A DNA stretch of 48,147 bases from Zygnema cylindricum (Eukaryota > Streptophyta > Zygnematophyceae > Zygnematales > Zygnemataceae): contig JBBHKE010000344.1 of the NCBI GenBank assembly GCA_037447655.1, forward strand, positions 126,963 through 175,109, given 5' to 3'. Positions within the stretch are counted from its first letter, which is position 1. The number at the start of each line of letters is the position of its first letter. Shown piece by piece: positions 7,895-19,513 of the stretch. A model generated the notes under the pieces. It was not told the DNA's origin. It worked only from the letters and a program-made list of their open reading frames with translations, and ran no database searches. Position numbers and translations under genes: made by a program.

Positions 7895-8642
7895 GAGAGG
7901 ACTAAAGCTTTATTAAGAACAACAATTACATGTGGAAAAAGTCATTTAACGATGACTATATACAGAATGCATATACTCAGTTATAAAAAGTACGGAGTAC
8001 GGTACGGAGAAGAAACAGATACTGCGAATTTTGTTTCAATAGTAAAACATATACCGCGCAAGTATATATAACGGCTACGATCGAAATCTGGTTTCGATTG
8101 AACGGCGGGAAAGGATGCCGAGATCGCAGAAGAGGATTTCGCCTGTTTGCAGTCATTGCCACAAAGGATGACAGGTGGCGCAATGACATTGGATCGCGGC
8201 ATCTCCGAAGATTACGTGAAGGAATCCGGATATGACATGTGTCTACTTTTTGGCCATGTCGTACAATGTCCGTACAGGAAGTACACTGGCACTTCTACCT
8301 TTCTGTACGACACACTAATATGATAAGTGCCGTACATTTATAGATAGAGTTTTAGAGAGAGATACGACTTAGAAAATTTGGTAGATAGGACCCTCTCTCA
8401 CAAAGAGTTTTTATTCAAAAAGGTCAACTTTGACCCACGATAATTTACTCCTCAGGGGAGCAAATTCAGAGATTCTTTTTGCTATAGACTCATGGAGTGT
8501 TACCTTCATAGAGCTGAAGGTGGTCAGAGTTTTTTTCTCCCATGGTGGCAGTTATTTTTGCTGAAACACAAAGGGGTCAGGGTTATCCTAAAGGCTTAGT
8601 GTGAGCTGCCTACTCTGAGGACCTATAGAGGTCTTAGAGTTA
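7895..8642 (+). repeat. Partial LTR C2 and junction
   Basis: The sequence is homologous to the last two thirds of LTR C1, from GGACTAAAGC to an end GAGGTCTTAGAGTTACA. It continues past that end with bases resembling the start of A-type gag (GGATACGATGTATGCCCTC), so this was a 5' LTR rather than a solo LTR. The upstream part is degraded. Confidence 0.7.
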
Positions 8643-10671
8643 CAGGATACGATGTATGCCCTCTAGTAGTACGTCCCGATCGAAATAAAGGTGGATATTA
8701 AGAGGTGGAAGATGGGGAACGACGGTGAGGTGGATATAGGCAAGAATATTTGATTCAGGCCAGGCGGATGTAACAATGGGTCCAACCACCAACCCGGAGA
8801 GTGTTGCGAAAATGTCCTTGGGGTTAGCTGAAGGTCCCGTGAACTGAGAGAAAGGAAGTGGAGGAGGAGAATAGAGAAAATAATGAGATTGTTTGGGAGG
8901 TGACGAAGGAGTAGAGGATGGTCTAAAGAGAATGTGAACCATTCCATTCGGTCGTTATTCCACCAAAGCTTCCACGGCGTAGGAAATTTCCACCAAGACA
9001 AAGATGGGTACTTCCCGAGGAGCAGCTGCAAATTCGAGTGTAGATCTGTACCCAAACCCTTCCCATTAGGCCTTTTGAATCTCCCCTCTTCTCGCTGAAG
9101 AGGAGTATCTACGCTAGTTTCCGAGGGAGGAATCTCTGGCTGAGTTCTTGAGGTGGGAATTGTTTCCTGAATTGGCGCTCCAAAATGCGGCGTTGTCCTG
9201 GGAGAAGTGGGAATCTGCATGCTGAAAAGCCCACCTGACCTACGCAGAGCTTCCCAAATAACATTAAATTCCTATTCCCGTAAATTCCTCCTTTCCACCT
9301 CTAAGACCTTCCAATTTATAGTGATGGGTCCAGCCCCTACTGTAGCCCGGCCCTGAGATTTCAAAATATTTACCAGTTTCTAAAGCTTGTTGACTACCCT
9401 GGTCAAATCCGCTATACCCATACCCAAGACCTCTACATCGGTAGGTCTTTTCTGCCACAATCCTCTCGAATGCCGAACAGTTGCTGTTGCTTAAGAAGGC
9501 TTCCTAGGTGCGATTGTTGAAGGAGGAGGGAACGTTTCCTCATTAACAATCGGGGTGAACCTCCTTTTGCTATCACGGTGGTCAAATCTCTTCCTCTTCT
9601 ACGACACGTGAGAGCTGTTCCTACAGGTGCCCTCTTCAACACGGGCCCGAAAAGTTATTCGGCCTCAAGAGTGCCTATTGGTAGTACTATTTGGGACTAA
9701 GTTGTCTTAGGGCGTGAAGCTAGCACCCTCCAGGGTCGGTCCGGAACAGACTGAGAAGATCTGTTTTTTGAATAATTGCTCAAAATCTTTGATACCCCTC
9801 CCACCTGCCGGACTACCCGAGCTCGATCTGCGCGGGCTACCCTTTGAACTAACTCTTTTTTTACCTTAAACTCAGGCCAATTATGAAGGGCAATGAGTTC
9901 CTTTCAACCAGGCCGACGAGGATCTGCTAAAATATCAGGGTCAATCGGGATTTCAGCCCTAGGAACCTTAGACAGTGTATGGAAACCTACTTATGGGAAG
10001 TGACCCGAGAATGGCTCCTTATGAGCCAACACTTTGCTGCAAGCAATAGGAGATGACTTGTTCCTCTCCTTTGCCAAGGACTTGACCGCCTCGGCCAAAG
10101 ATGGGAAGTGCTTGGGAGTCAGGCTAGGGGGAGGTGGAGGAGCGGGTGCCCTTGATGGTTCTTTAGCCGAAGAATCAAAGACAGACACCATTGGGACGGA
10201 TTCCTCGGATATCTAAGACCTTTCTTCCAATACAAACGTCTCTTGCCTACATTGCTCTTCGGATCTGATATCTGAAGTTCCCTTCTCTAGGACTTCTCCC
10301 CCTCCCATTAGGTGATGGATACACGGAAGTGGACCTGACTTGAGATGCAACCCTATCTCCTCTCGAAAAATTAAATACCAAACAATAAAGCTCTTATCCC
10401 CTCAAATCCAAGGAGATACGGGTGGCTTTTTCACTATTGTTTTTATCAGCTGGAAGTTCGACAAATGCTCCCTCAAAACCCACTGTTCCGGTACAAAAGA
10501 TTCCAGCAGCCTACTTCGACTAAAACGCAACCGAAGCCTAAAGGACAACCAAAGAGGGCCAAAATGAACTCCCACGCGGAAATAACAGAAATATAAAGAA
10601 TTGGCTAGTTCATATTTAACAATATTACCTTCCCCCAAAAAATAGAATAAAAGATATATTAAGGATGATAG
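8643..10671 (-). pseudogene. Degenerate coding-like region, unidentified
   Basis: Several short minus-strand frames look coding by composition. They are 8663-9220 (Pro/Thr-rich start IPTSPRTTPHFG), 9264-9458, 9433-9642, 9991-10191 (APAPPPPPSLTPKHFPSLAEAVKSL) and 10402-10716 (at its right end the frame runs into B3). The frames are separated by stops, and I recognise no RT, integrase, protease or zinc knuckle. The region starts where LTR C2 ends, so it may be the interior of a non-autonomous element, or a decayed retroelement ORF1. No function is claimed. Confidence 0.35.
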
Positions 10672-13009
10672 TGAAATTCCATGGGTTCCATTCCCCCACA
10701 GAATTCGCATATCCAAAGAAGCTTATCTAGATAGTGCGGACTCCAAGTTGATACAAACTGAAATGAATGACACCTTCACAGTCAAAACCCCAATACAGCT
10801 TCACCCCTTGTGAAAGAAGACTTTCGATGTGCTCAGTTCCACCACAGAATGCAAAGCTTGAACATGTGTTTTGGACAGTATTCCCCACTTTAACTTTCCC
10901 TTAGAAATGCTGCCACCCTAGCAAGCAAAAACTCTAACTGACTACACCACTGTGTAGCGTGGACTCCCCAGAGTCCGCAGCAAAAAGAATCTATGAATTT
11001 GCTCCATTGAGCATTAAGTTATGGCTGTTAAAAATACAGCGAGTTTATACAGAATGCTTATGGGAGAGAGGGCTTCCAAAAAATGTCTAAGTCCTAAGAA
11101 CCTACTCGAATTATCATAAAGTACGATAGCTGCCGTACTTTATATACGGAATTATGTGGCACCACTCTCGGTCTGCCACGTGGCAAATAAGTCGTCACCA
11201 TTCTACCATTTTTTTCTTCAGTATCCTATAGGATAGTGCCACATGTCATTTTCCTCAATTTTCGCAAAGCGCCGCCAAAATAGCTATTCGGGCAAGCCGG
11301 ACCTCACGCGTGGCGTACGTTTGAAATACGGCTAGCAATATTAGCCGTTCAATCTTGACGACGCGCAAATCTTTTTATGGTTGTTGAATTTCTAAGGCCG
11401 TCGTCCTTTTTTTACGTTCGTTGAAATTCTACTGACGTCAATTTGGTCCATTAAATGAAAGCGTCGTCATTAACGTTCTATTTGAATTTCAAACCAGAAA
11501 CGTCTATCTCTTGTCCTTGTCTTAACGGAAAAGGAGAACGACTACTAGTGGTCTGCAGACCCAGGTTAAAATCTGGGCAAATACAACATAATGGTCACAT
11601 TTTGATAGTATTCTCTACGTATTTACGTTATATATCTATTGTACCCTATATATCTCAACATTGGTCATACACTATTGGATAAAGCTACCGGCTGTAAGTG
11701 ATATAACGGACATTAGGAACCTGGATCAAATTTGGAGTTCGTCAAATATCTTTTGTGGTAAATCTACCAAACCTACTATTTGTCTCTCTACAGAGCTTTG
11801 GTAGCCATGACTCTAGCTGTAGAAATTGATGGTTCTTTTAGTATTTTCTAGGTCTAAAATATAATGTAGAAAAGAAGCCGAGGCAATCTACCTCTAACTC
11901 CTCTCTTCAACTCCTTCACTTGTTGCAGTCACTGATAGTTGGAGAGGAAGCCAGAGCCATGGCTGCCTATGCTATCCGAAGATTTACGGGAAATAGATTA
12001 GTTGATTTACGGATAGGTAGTTTATTTACTGAAAGGGGATATGTCAAATCCAGGATTTGATCCTTTTACCTACCATCCGATATAGCCGCCGGTAGCCGGT
12101 AGACTTATCCATTAAGTCTAGGACTAAAGTTACGTAATGAAAGATTTGTTAGGAATTTAAATGTTACCACGTAGGATAATTCATTTACCGGCACCTGTTT
12201 TCGAGATACGTAGATCCAGTTATGTAAAAGTACAGATTACACTACGGATAAGAAACGAGTATTGCGCATTTGTTTCTTTAAACGAAACAAATATCGCGCT
12301 AGTATTTATAACGGTTACGATTGAAATCTGCATTCAATCAAACGGCCGGGAATAATGTCGAGATCGCGAAAGAGAATCTCAACAGTTTGTGGTCATCGCG
12401 ATATCGGATGACACGTGGCACAATTACTTTTGATCGCGGCATCTCCGAGGATTTCGAGACCGAATCCGGATATGACATGTGTTGACATTTAGGCCATGTC
12501 GTACAATATTCGTACAGAAAGTACACAGGCAGCTGTACTTTTGTGTACGGCAGTGTAATATGATTGGTGCCGTACATCAATAGATAGAATTTTATAGAGA
12601 GATAGGACTTAGAAAAAATTGGTAGATAGGACCCTCTCTCCCAGAGAGCTTCCGTACAAAAGGTCAACTTTGACCCTCCATAACTTACTGCTCAGTGGAG
12701 CAAATTTAGAGATTCTTTTTGCTATCGAATCAGGGGAGTCTTGCCTTTACAGAGGTGAAGGTGGTCAGAGTTTTTGTCTGCCAGGGTGGGAGTTATTCTT
12801 GCCGAAACACAAAGGGGTCAGGGTTATCTTAGAGGCTTCGTGTGAGCTGCCTACTCTGAGGACCTATGGAGGTCTCAGAGTTGCACTAGCTCCCTCTCAG
12901 CCTACAGTGACTATGACAAATGTGGGAGCTTGGAGAAGGGAGTTAGAGACAGACTGCCTCTACCTTTTTCTATCCCAATATAGATCTAGAAAATACACAA
13001 ATATCAACA
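10672..13009 (-). repeat. Solo LTR B3, interrupted by solo LTR C1
   Basis: On the plus strand this starts TGAAATTCC (10672) and ends ATATCAACA (13009), the complement of the B2 start TGTTGATAT. Flanks are GATAG (10667-10671) and AATAG (13010-13014), a 5-bp TSD with one mismatch. After removing C1 and its duplication (11819-12890) about 1266 bp remain, similar to B2 (1181 bp). Confidence 0.8.
11819..12885 (+). repeat. Solo LTR C1 nested in B3
   Basis: This is a 1067-bp LTR running from TGTAGAAATTGATGG to CTCAGAGTTGCA, with a perfect 5-bp duplication CTAGC on both sides (11814-11818 and 12886-12890). It fixes the LTR ends for the related A family. It has GTAC motifs (about 12500-12575), a CACGTG box (about 12412) and the gag-type ATG near its end. 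Confidence 0.9.
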
Positions 13010-13696
13010 AATAGCAAAGCAAGCTCAACATACCTCGGAAAGAACCTCTAACACAAAGAGAAGACAAAATCTCTCCAGATGGCACCGAAACCAGGTAAGG
13101 TCCTCCTTCACCCCTCGGTTTTTGCAACTCGGAACCGACACGACTTTTGTTGGTTTCAACATCAAAAAGTCAAAATTGCCTAAAATATGGATAGTGTCAA
13201 ATACCCGCTCGAACTACGATCCCCACAAAAGACAAATTCAAAACCAAGATGGCAATAGAGACACACACATCTAAGACAAAGATTCTCGAAAAGAAGGCTT
13301 GTTTGGAATTTTAGGGTTTTTTCTCACGAGACATTACTAAAAAGAAACTTGTCTCCTTCGGACCCAACTGCCTTATACATCAAAGTTTTGTCCATTTTTA
13401 GGTCAACAAGGTAACCGCTTTGCAATTAACCAATGAGCGGAGAGCAAAAGCTATTCAACTCACATAAGACAAAATAATCTGTACCAAACTTGGGCCTATA
13501 ATTTATACTTTTGACTGCCGCTAGATTCTGCGACCGAAAGTCAAAATCGGTTCTATTATTATAAGACAAAGTATTGAAAATGACACGAAAACGCCAAACT
13601 TTGACTTGATGTAATTAATGGACCGAAAATCAGTTGGATTTAAACTGAATCCCTACTGACATTTAACACCAAAATCTAGATGACAATCCGAAAATA
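13010..13696. other. Unassigned interval
   Basis: No gene or repeat is recognised. It ends with the TSD AAATA of B2. Confidence 0.4.
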
Positions 13697-14877
13697 TGTT
13701 GATATTTGAGTATTTTTTAGGTCTTTATTAGGATAGAAAAAGAGCAGAGGCAGTCTGCCTCTGACTCCCTTCTCCAAGCCCCCACACTTGTTGTAGTCAC
13801 TGAAGGCTGGAAAGGGAGCTAGAGCCATGGCCACCTAAGCTCTCCAGAGAGACAATTGTAGATAAATGGTAGGTTTACTAAAATGGATATTGACGGACCC
13901 AGGATTTTATCTTGATACCTGTCGTCCGTCAATATTCTGAGAGCCGGTAGCTTTGTCAGTTTCGTCTAGGGCTAGTACTAGCATGTATGGGGTTTGATAA
14001 ATACTTAAATAGTTACACGTAGACTAGTTCATTTAACGGGAAATATAAACGTAGTGCATAGATACAGTTATAGATAGTACAGAGTACGGTTTTATGTATT
14101 GTATGAAACGGATACCGCGCATTTGTTTCGACCGCGAAACAAATACCGCAAGTCTATTTTCAATGGCTATAAATAAAGTCAAATTTGATCGGACGGCCAC
14201 AATAGGCGCCGGGGTCGCGTAATACGTACTTTTGGTGTTTTACAGTCATTGCCACGTCAAGTGACACGTGGCACGTCAACATTGGATTGCGGCGACTCCG
14301 AAGATTACGGGAACAAATACGAATATGACATGTGTTGATATTTCGGCCATATTGTACGATGGCTGTATAGAAAGTATACTGCACCTGTACTTTTCTGTAC
14401 GGCACAGTAAAGTGATTAGTGCCGTACGTTAGTAGATAGAGTCTTAAAGAGAGAAAAGACTTAGAATATTTATGGTAGGTAGCCGCCTCTCCCAGAGGGC
14501 ATCTTGTATAAAAGGCAAACTTTGGCCAGCCACAATTATCAATTTACTTAACCATTTTTAGTGATTCTTTTTGCTGCCGGCTCAAGGGAGTCCATGCTAC
14601 ACAAGCGTGTAGTTGGTCAGAGTTATTGCCTAGGTGGCTGTATTTCTAAGGGAAAGTCAAAGTGGGTGAATTTGTCCAAATCTCATATTCTAACTTCGCA
14701 TTATGTGATAGAATTGAGCACACAGAAAGTCTTATTTCACAAGGGTGAAGTTGTAATAGGGTTCTGATTGTCAAGGGGTCAATCATTTGGGTTTATATAA
14801 ACTTGGAGTCGGCACTATCTAGATTAGCTTCTTTTGATCTGCGAATTGTGTGTGGCAATGGAGCCCATAGAATTTCA
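13697..14877 (+). repeat. Solo LTR B2
   Basis: This 1181-bp LTR runs from TGTTGATATTTGAG to ATGGAGCCCATAGAATTTCA. It has a perfect 5-bp TSD AAATA (13692-13696 and 14878-14882) and no internal region, so it is a solo LTR formed by LTR-LTR recombination. It carries a perfect 12-bp stem ATATTGACGGAC (13887-13898) / GTCCGTCAATAT (13924-13935). Confidence 0.92.
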
Positions 14878-15580
14878 AAATATACGTGGCGTTCCACAAT
14901 GTACCCCCCACGAGGGTTAGTGGCACCTGGTCCCATGTAACAAAATTGTAGTTTTGAGGCGCAATAACTTTGTCGTCCGGCCTCCGTTAGACGGATAATA
15001 AAGGGCGTCGTGCACAGTTAAGGAAATACAAGCATATTTTCTAGTTTGGTGCACTTCCTTCTCTTTACACTGGTGACTCTACAGGGTAAAAAAGGGCCCG
15101 GAAATTGTGGGTGTAAGGTGTGCCGACAACGCGCACTGGCTTGACAATAATAGATTTTATTTGAGTTTCTTTTCATATTAGATTCTATTTGAACTGTATT
15201 TCTGATATTTACTTGTGTAATCCACAAAATGGTACATTCCATTTTGTGAAAAAACTTCAGTGCTTTCAACATCGCAGTTAGGAAACCCGGTTTTTGGAAA
15301 AAAAAAACAAAACAAAATATAAACCTATATCACGCAAAGTCAAATTTTCTTTATGCACCAAACTTTAACCTTTATTCGTTTCCACTCTCTTTCCCACCCC
15401 CCTTGTTCATTTGCATTCTACACCTTGATATTTTAATAATGATTTATAATTTAATGCATTATTTTGTTGTAAACCAATGCCTAAGTTACTTGATTTCGAT
15501 GGGCCAAAAAAAAATCATCTGCCAACACTTGTTGAATCAATATATTCTCTAACTAAGGTTCATCAAACCTCGGCTCATAG

Positions 15581-15734
15581 CCTCCCAAACTCCTCCCTTC
15601 AATTTTTTGGATAATATGGAAAAGTGCTCTCTCTTTCATGTAGTTTCTCTTCTATGTCCTCCCAAACTCCTCCCTTCTATTTTTTTTATGGTCACAAAAA
15701 AGTGTTTTTTTCTTCATTTAGTTTCTTTTCCTCG
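15581..15734. repeat. 77-bp tandem duplication
   Basis: CCTCCCAAACTCCTCCCTTC occurs at 15581 and 15658, followed by related sequence ending in TAGTTTCT. The second unit is diverged. Confidence 0.75.
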
Positions 15735-15933
15735 CAACCCACCATTTCTATATAAAAAAACACATCACAAAAAAAAAAATCCCTCTCATTAAAAAACAAA
15801 TGAAAACAATAATAATAACTTCAACCAATAAACATTCGTAACATACAAGATTGTTTGAAATTGCTCAATATCGATGGTAAACATTTAAAATGAGATTACA
15901 AGTTTGTCTAATTCTTTCCACTAGCACATGCGC

Positions 15934-16050
15934 CGCGTTTATCGTATCATGGTTTCATCTTTAACAGTCTCTTTTTAAATTGAAACTGTGACGCGTTTAT
16001 TATATCATGGTTTCATCTTTAACAATTTCTTTTTGACAAAAAACTCCCTC
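15934..16050. repeat. 58-bp tandem duplication
   Basis: CGCGTTTAT..TATCATGGTTTCATCTTTAACA occurs at 15934 and 15992, with the following CTCTTTTT/TTCTTTTT also shared. Confidence 0.75.
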
Positions 16051-16636
16051 TCATCTGGTTTTTTTTGTGTTCGGAGTAAAAAAAGCTAGTTGCATCTTAC
16101 TCGTCTAAGTGCGCCTTCTTTGTTCATCATTGTTTCCATCTTCGGCTTCGCCAACGTTAAATCCAAACACATCATGTTCACGTCCTCTTCTCCTCTTAGG
16201 CTTTGAAGTAGCAATAGTTCCACTATTAGCATTGATTATTTAGCCTTAAAAAATATTCCACGTGTTTTACTTCGACTCTCTTTGTTTGGGCCCTATTGGT
16301 AAGGTTCTCCGTGGAACATAATTGATAGCACTATGATATAAAACACAAAAAAAAAAGAAACACAAAATCACAAAATCATAATGAATTAGCAATGTTATAA
16401 CAAGATATAAGTTAAAACAATGTATATTTTAGGGATTTTAAGGCTTTTTTTTTGTTGTATTTGTGTGTGAGAGAGAGAGAGAGAGATACCAACCAAATAA
16501 AAAAATAGAGAACAATGGTAAAGAGGTGAACAACCACCGTGAGAGGAAACGTCGAGAAAAAAAATAATGATGATAACCATAAAGACAAAAAAAAAGGTAA
16601 TAATGAGCAAAAAAGGAAGAAACGACTAGTATAAAG

Positions 16637-17619
16637 TGTTGTTCTATGACTACCGATACAGGTGGAGCTGCAGCAGTAGTTGTAGAAGTAGACATGTTTT
16701 TTAACAGAAGCTAACAAGAATCCTACCAAACAGCAGTTTTTTGAACACTACACAATCAGACTCACAACTCCAAATACAACCAAAATCAGCATACAATTAG
16801 ATCCATGCACACTGTCAATTCCCAAAATTGCAACATAAACGGTCAAGTAAACCATAAGATATAGAAGTTGGAAGTTTCCCAAAAACCGCCTCTAAGTTTC
16901 TATATTCTCAAAAGTGGATGATATATTTTTTCTAAGTCCTAAACTTTATACAGTGAGAGTATGTCTGAACTAACTAACTAATCAACAACTAACACCTGGC
17001 GCTATCGTACTACACTACAAAATGACAAGGTACCAGAATTCTACGTCAATGTACTCACAGTACTTTCAAAACCGTAATTCCTGTTAGTCGTAATCTAAGT
17101 GACGAAACACTAAATTTTAATAGGCAAAAAACAAAACAATGTGTTTCAAATATTTTCAGATTCGACATCGTATAACTAATGTTGGTTTCCCTTAGTCATC
17201 GTCAGTCGCGACAGTCCACCCGATTGTTGTTCAGAAGTACGGTCCACTTGGGCGCATACAGTTGTGCTTTGTCACTTGTGGTCCCCACACGAATCTCGTT
17301 CGTCAACTCGATTCGTTACCAACGGTACTCGTAATTCCGTACAGGTAATTGTTCTCAAATGGGAGCTTTTAGTTCCGCCCGTCCGATCCTGTGATTCCGC
17401 TCGTTCGATAATCAACGCGTGTACGTTGTTGTCGGCGCACTTCCGTAATATTTGCACAAGCCTTAGATACCGGCGCGTCTCTTTGTAGACGTACAACATA
17501 CTTTGCTACTGTAACACTAATAAAGGTAAGTATTAAAATTTGACTTAGAAAAAAATATTCTAAGTCCTAAAATCCTCCTCACACTATTATCTGCTGAGAT
17601 CAAAGCTTTAATTTCAACA
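16637..17619 (-). repeat. Solo LTR D1
   Basis: This 983-bp LTR is homologous to the D2 5' LTR (27411-28392). On the minus strand it runs from TGTTGAAATTAAAGC to ATAGAACAACA. Plus-strand TAAAG occurs at 16632-16636 and at 17626-17630, giving a 5-bp TSD if six extra bases (CTCCCC, the complement of GGGGAG, 17620-17625) belong to the insertion. These look like a retained piece of polypurine tract. Its last codons encode the start of D-type Gag (MSTSTTTAAAPP). Confidence 0.82.
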
Positions 17620-17683
17620 CTCCCCTAAAGATTTACACTCAGCTAGTCACTTAGTCCAATAGAATCTCTGCAAAACTGTAACT

Positions 17684-18738
17684 TGTAGAAATTAATGGTC
17701 TTTTTAAATTATTTTCTAGGTTTGAATAGAAATAAGAAAGAAGCCGAGGCAGTCTATCTCTAACTTCTCTCTCCAACTTCTCAAACTTGTCGTAGTCATT
17801 GAGAAATTGGATAATGAGCTAAAGCCATGGCTACCTAGGCTATCCAGAGGTTTACAGTAAAATATATTTTAGTTAGGGGTTTAATTTACTAAAAGATATG
17901 TACCGGCGACAGGATGTGATCTTGGTACCTGCCGGCCGGCAGACAGCCAGTAGCCCGTAGCCTTAGCCGTTAATTCTAAGAGTAGTGTTATGTTCTATAT
18001 GGTTTGATAATTACTTAAACATTTATACCTAGGATAGTTCATTTAACTATAACTGATTACGGGAGACATATATCCAGTAAATGTAAAAGTACGGATTTCG
18101 GTACGGATAAGAAACCAATACCGCGCATTTAATTCTTTAGTGAAACGAATACCGCGCAAGTATTTATTACGACTACGATTAAATGTGAATTTAATCGAAC
18201 GACCAGAATTAACGCCGAGATCGCGGAAGAGGATTTCGGCGGTTTGTGGTTATCGCCACATCGGATGACACGTGAGGGAATGACATTGGATCGCGGGATC
18301 TCCGAGGATTAAAGGAGCGAATCCGGACATACCACGTGTCGACATTTAGGCCATGTCGTACATGGCCGTACATAAAGTACACGGCAGCTGTAATTTTGTG
18401 TACGAAACTGAAATCTGATTGGCTCCGTACATCAGTAGATAAAGTCTGTGAGAGAGATAGGACTTAGAAAAATTAGAAGATAGGACCCTCTCTCCCAGAG
18501 AGCTTCTGTAGAAAAGGTCAACTTTGACCCTCTATAACTTACTGCTTAGGGGAGAAAATTCAAAGATTCTTTTTGCTATCGACTCAAGGGAGTCTTCTCT
18601 TCACAGGGTGAAGTTCGTCAGAGTTTTTGTCTTCCAGGGTGGCGATTATTTTTGCTGAAACACAAAGGGGTCAGGGTTATCCTAGAGGCTTTTTAGAAGC
18701 TGTCCACTCTGAGAACTTATGGAGGTCTCAGAGTTTCA
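17684..18738 (+). repeat. 5' LTR of A2
   Basis: The 1055-bp LTR runs from TGTAGAAATTAATGG to GAGTTTCA. It contains the B-box-like hairpin (17901-17941), a CACGTG box near 18270 and five GTAC motifs between about 18356 and 18430. The gag ATG (18719-18721) lies 20 bp before its end. The next bases, GGATATGGGCCCACC, are the half-tRNA PBS with two changes from A1. Confidence 0.88.
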
Positions 18739-19513
18739 GGATATGGGCCCACCCTCTAGGGTACCAATCTTTAATGGAAATGGTTTCATATACTGGGAAA
18801 GTATGATAATAGGAGCTTTATGCGAATAAAGGTTTTGGGGGATAGTGAGTGGACGGTTGGGGCGTCCATCAAGTCTTGGAATTCCTCCAGAATTTGGAGG
18901 AAGCATATTCACCAGAAAAGAGGATACACCTTCAACAGAGGAAACAAAAGAAGGAGAGGTGGTGGACAAAGGAAAGGAGAAGGAGGCGACCACACCAATA
19001 ACAACTGGTTCGGCATTTATGTCACCTATTCCGAGGAACGAGGAAATGATACTGAAACCTGGGACTTCAACAATATGGCGGCAAAGCCCTTCATCCTACG
19101 CCATCTCACTCAAGGACTTGCATGTCCTCATTTGCAGGTAGAAAGGGCATCCGATTTTTGGATGGCTCTCATAGAGATGTACCGAAGTGGTACGATTCAG
19201 CAACAACAGTTGGCTGATCAGAAAGTTAAGGAGTGTGTATACAAAGGGGGGAAGATGTTGGATTTTTGCAATGAGCTTGCTACACTCTTCATGGAGCTAT
19301 AGAGTGCGGGAAAAGATTTTAGTGAAAAAGGAAGGTTAACTGTTTACTGATGAAGTTACCCGATGAGTTCGAGAACATAGTCAACCGTGTGCAGGACTTG
19401 CCGGACTCAAGGTGGATATGGAACTCACTGGTAGGGATGATTCTCGTTCGGGAGAATACGATTGAGATCCGAAGAGGAGGAAAGAGTGGCCAAGCCTTGG
19501 CAACTGCAACCGA
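18719..19513 (+). pseudogene. A2 gag, nonsense-mutated
   Basis: The frame opens MEVSEFQDMGPPSRVPIFNG from an ATG inside the LTR, but a stop follows at ALCE (Lys codon to TAA near 18830). From about 18820 an open stretch resumes to about 19302, containing WDFNNMAAKPFILRHLTQ and ERASDFWMALIEMYRSG. It ends at a TAG (near 19300) where A1 and A3 have a Glu codon. The frame then shifts to the one used by the downstream 19514 ORF. Gag is therefore not translatable as one protein. Confidence 0.82.

Larger units (their letters stand above)
14883..16636. other. AT-rich intergenic interval with local duplications
   Basis: No gene seen. It holds two tandem duplications (15581-15734, period 77; 15934-16050, period 58), homopolymer A/T tracts and a short GA repeat (16469-16487). 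Confidence 0.55.

Noticed and set aside
16438-16729. Minus-strand ORFs at the D1 junction
   Set aside because: They join the LTR-encoded Gag start of D1 to unrelated flanking sequence, so they are chimeric by insertion, not genes.
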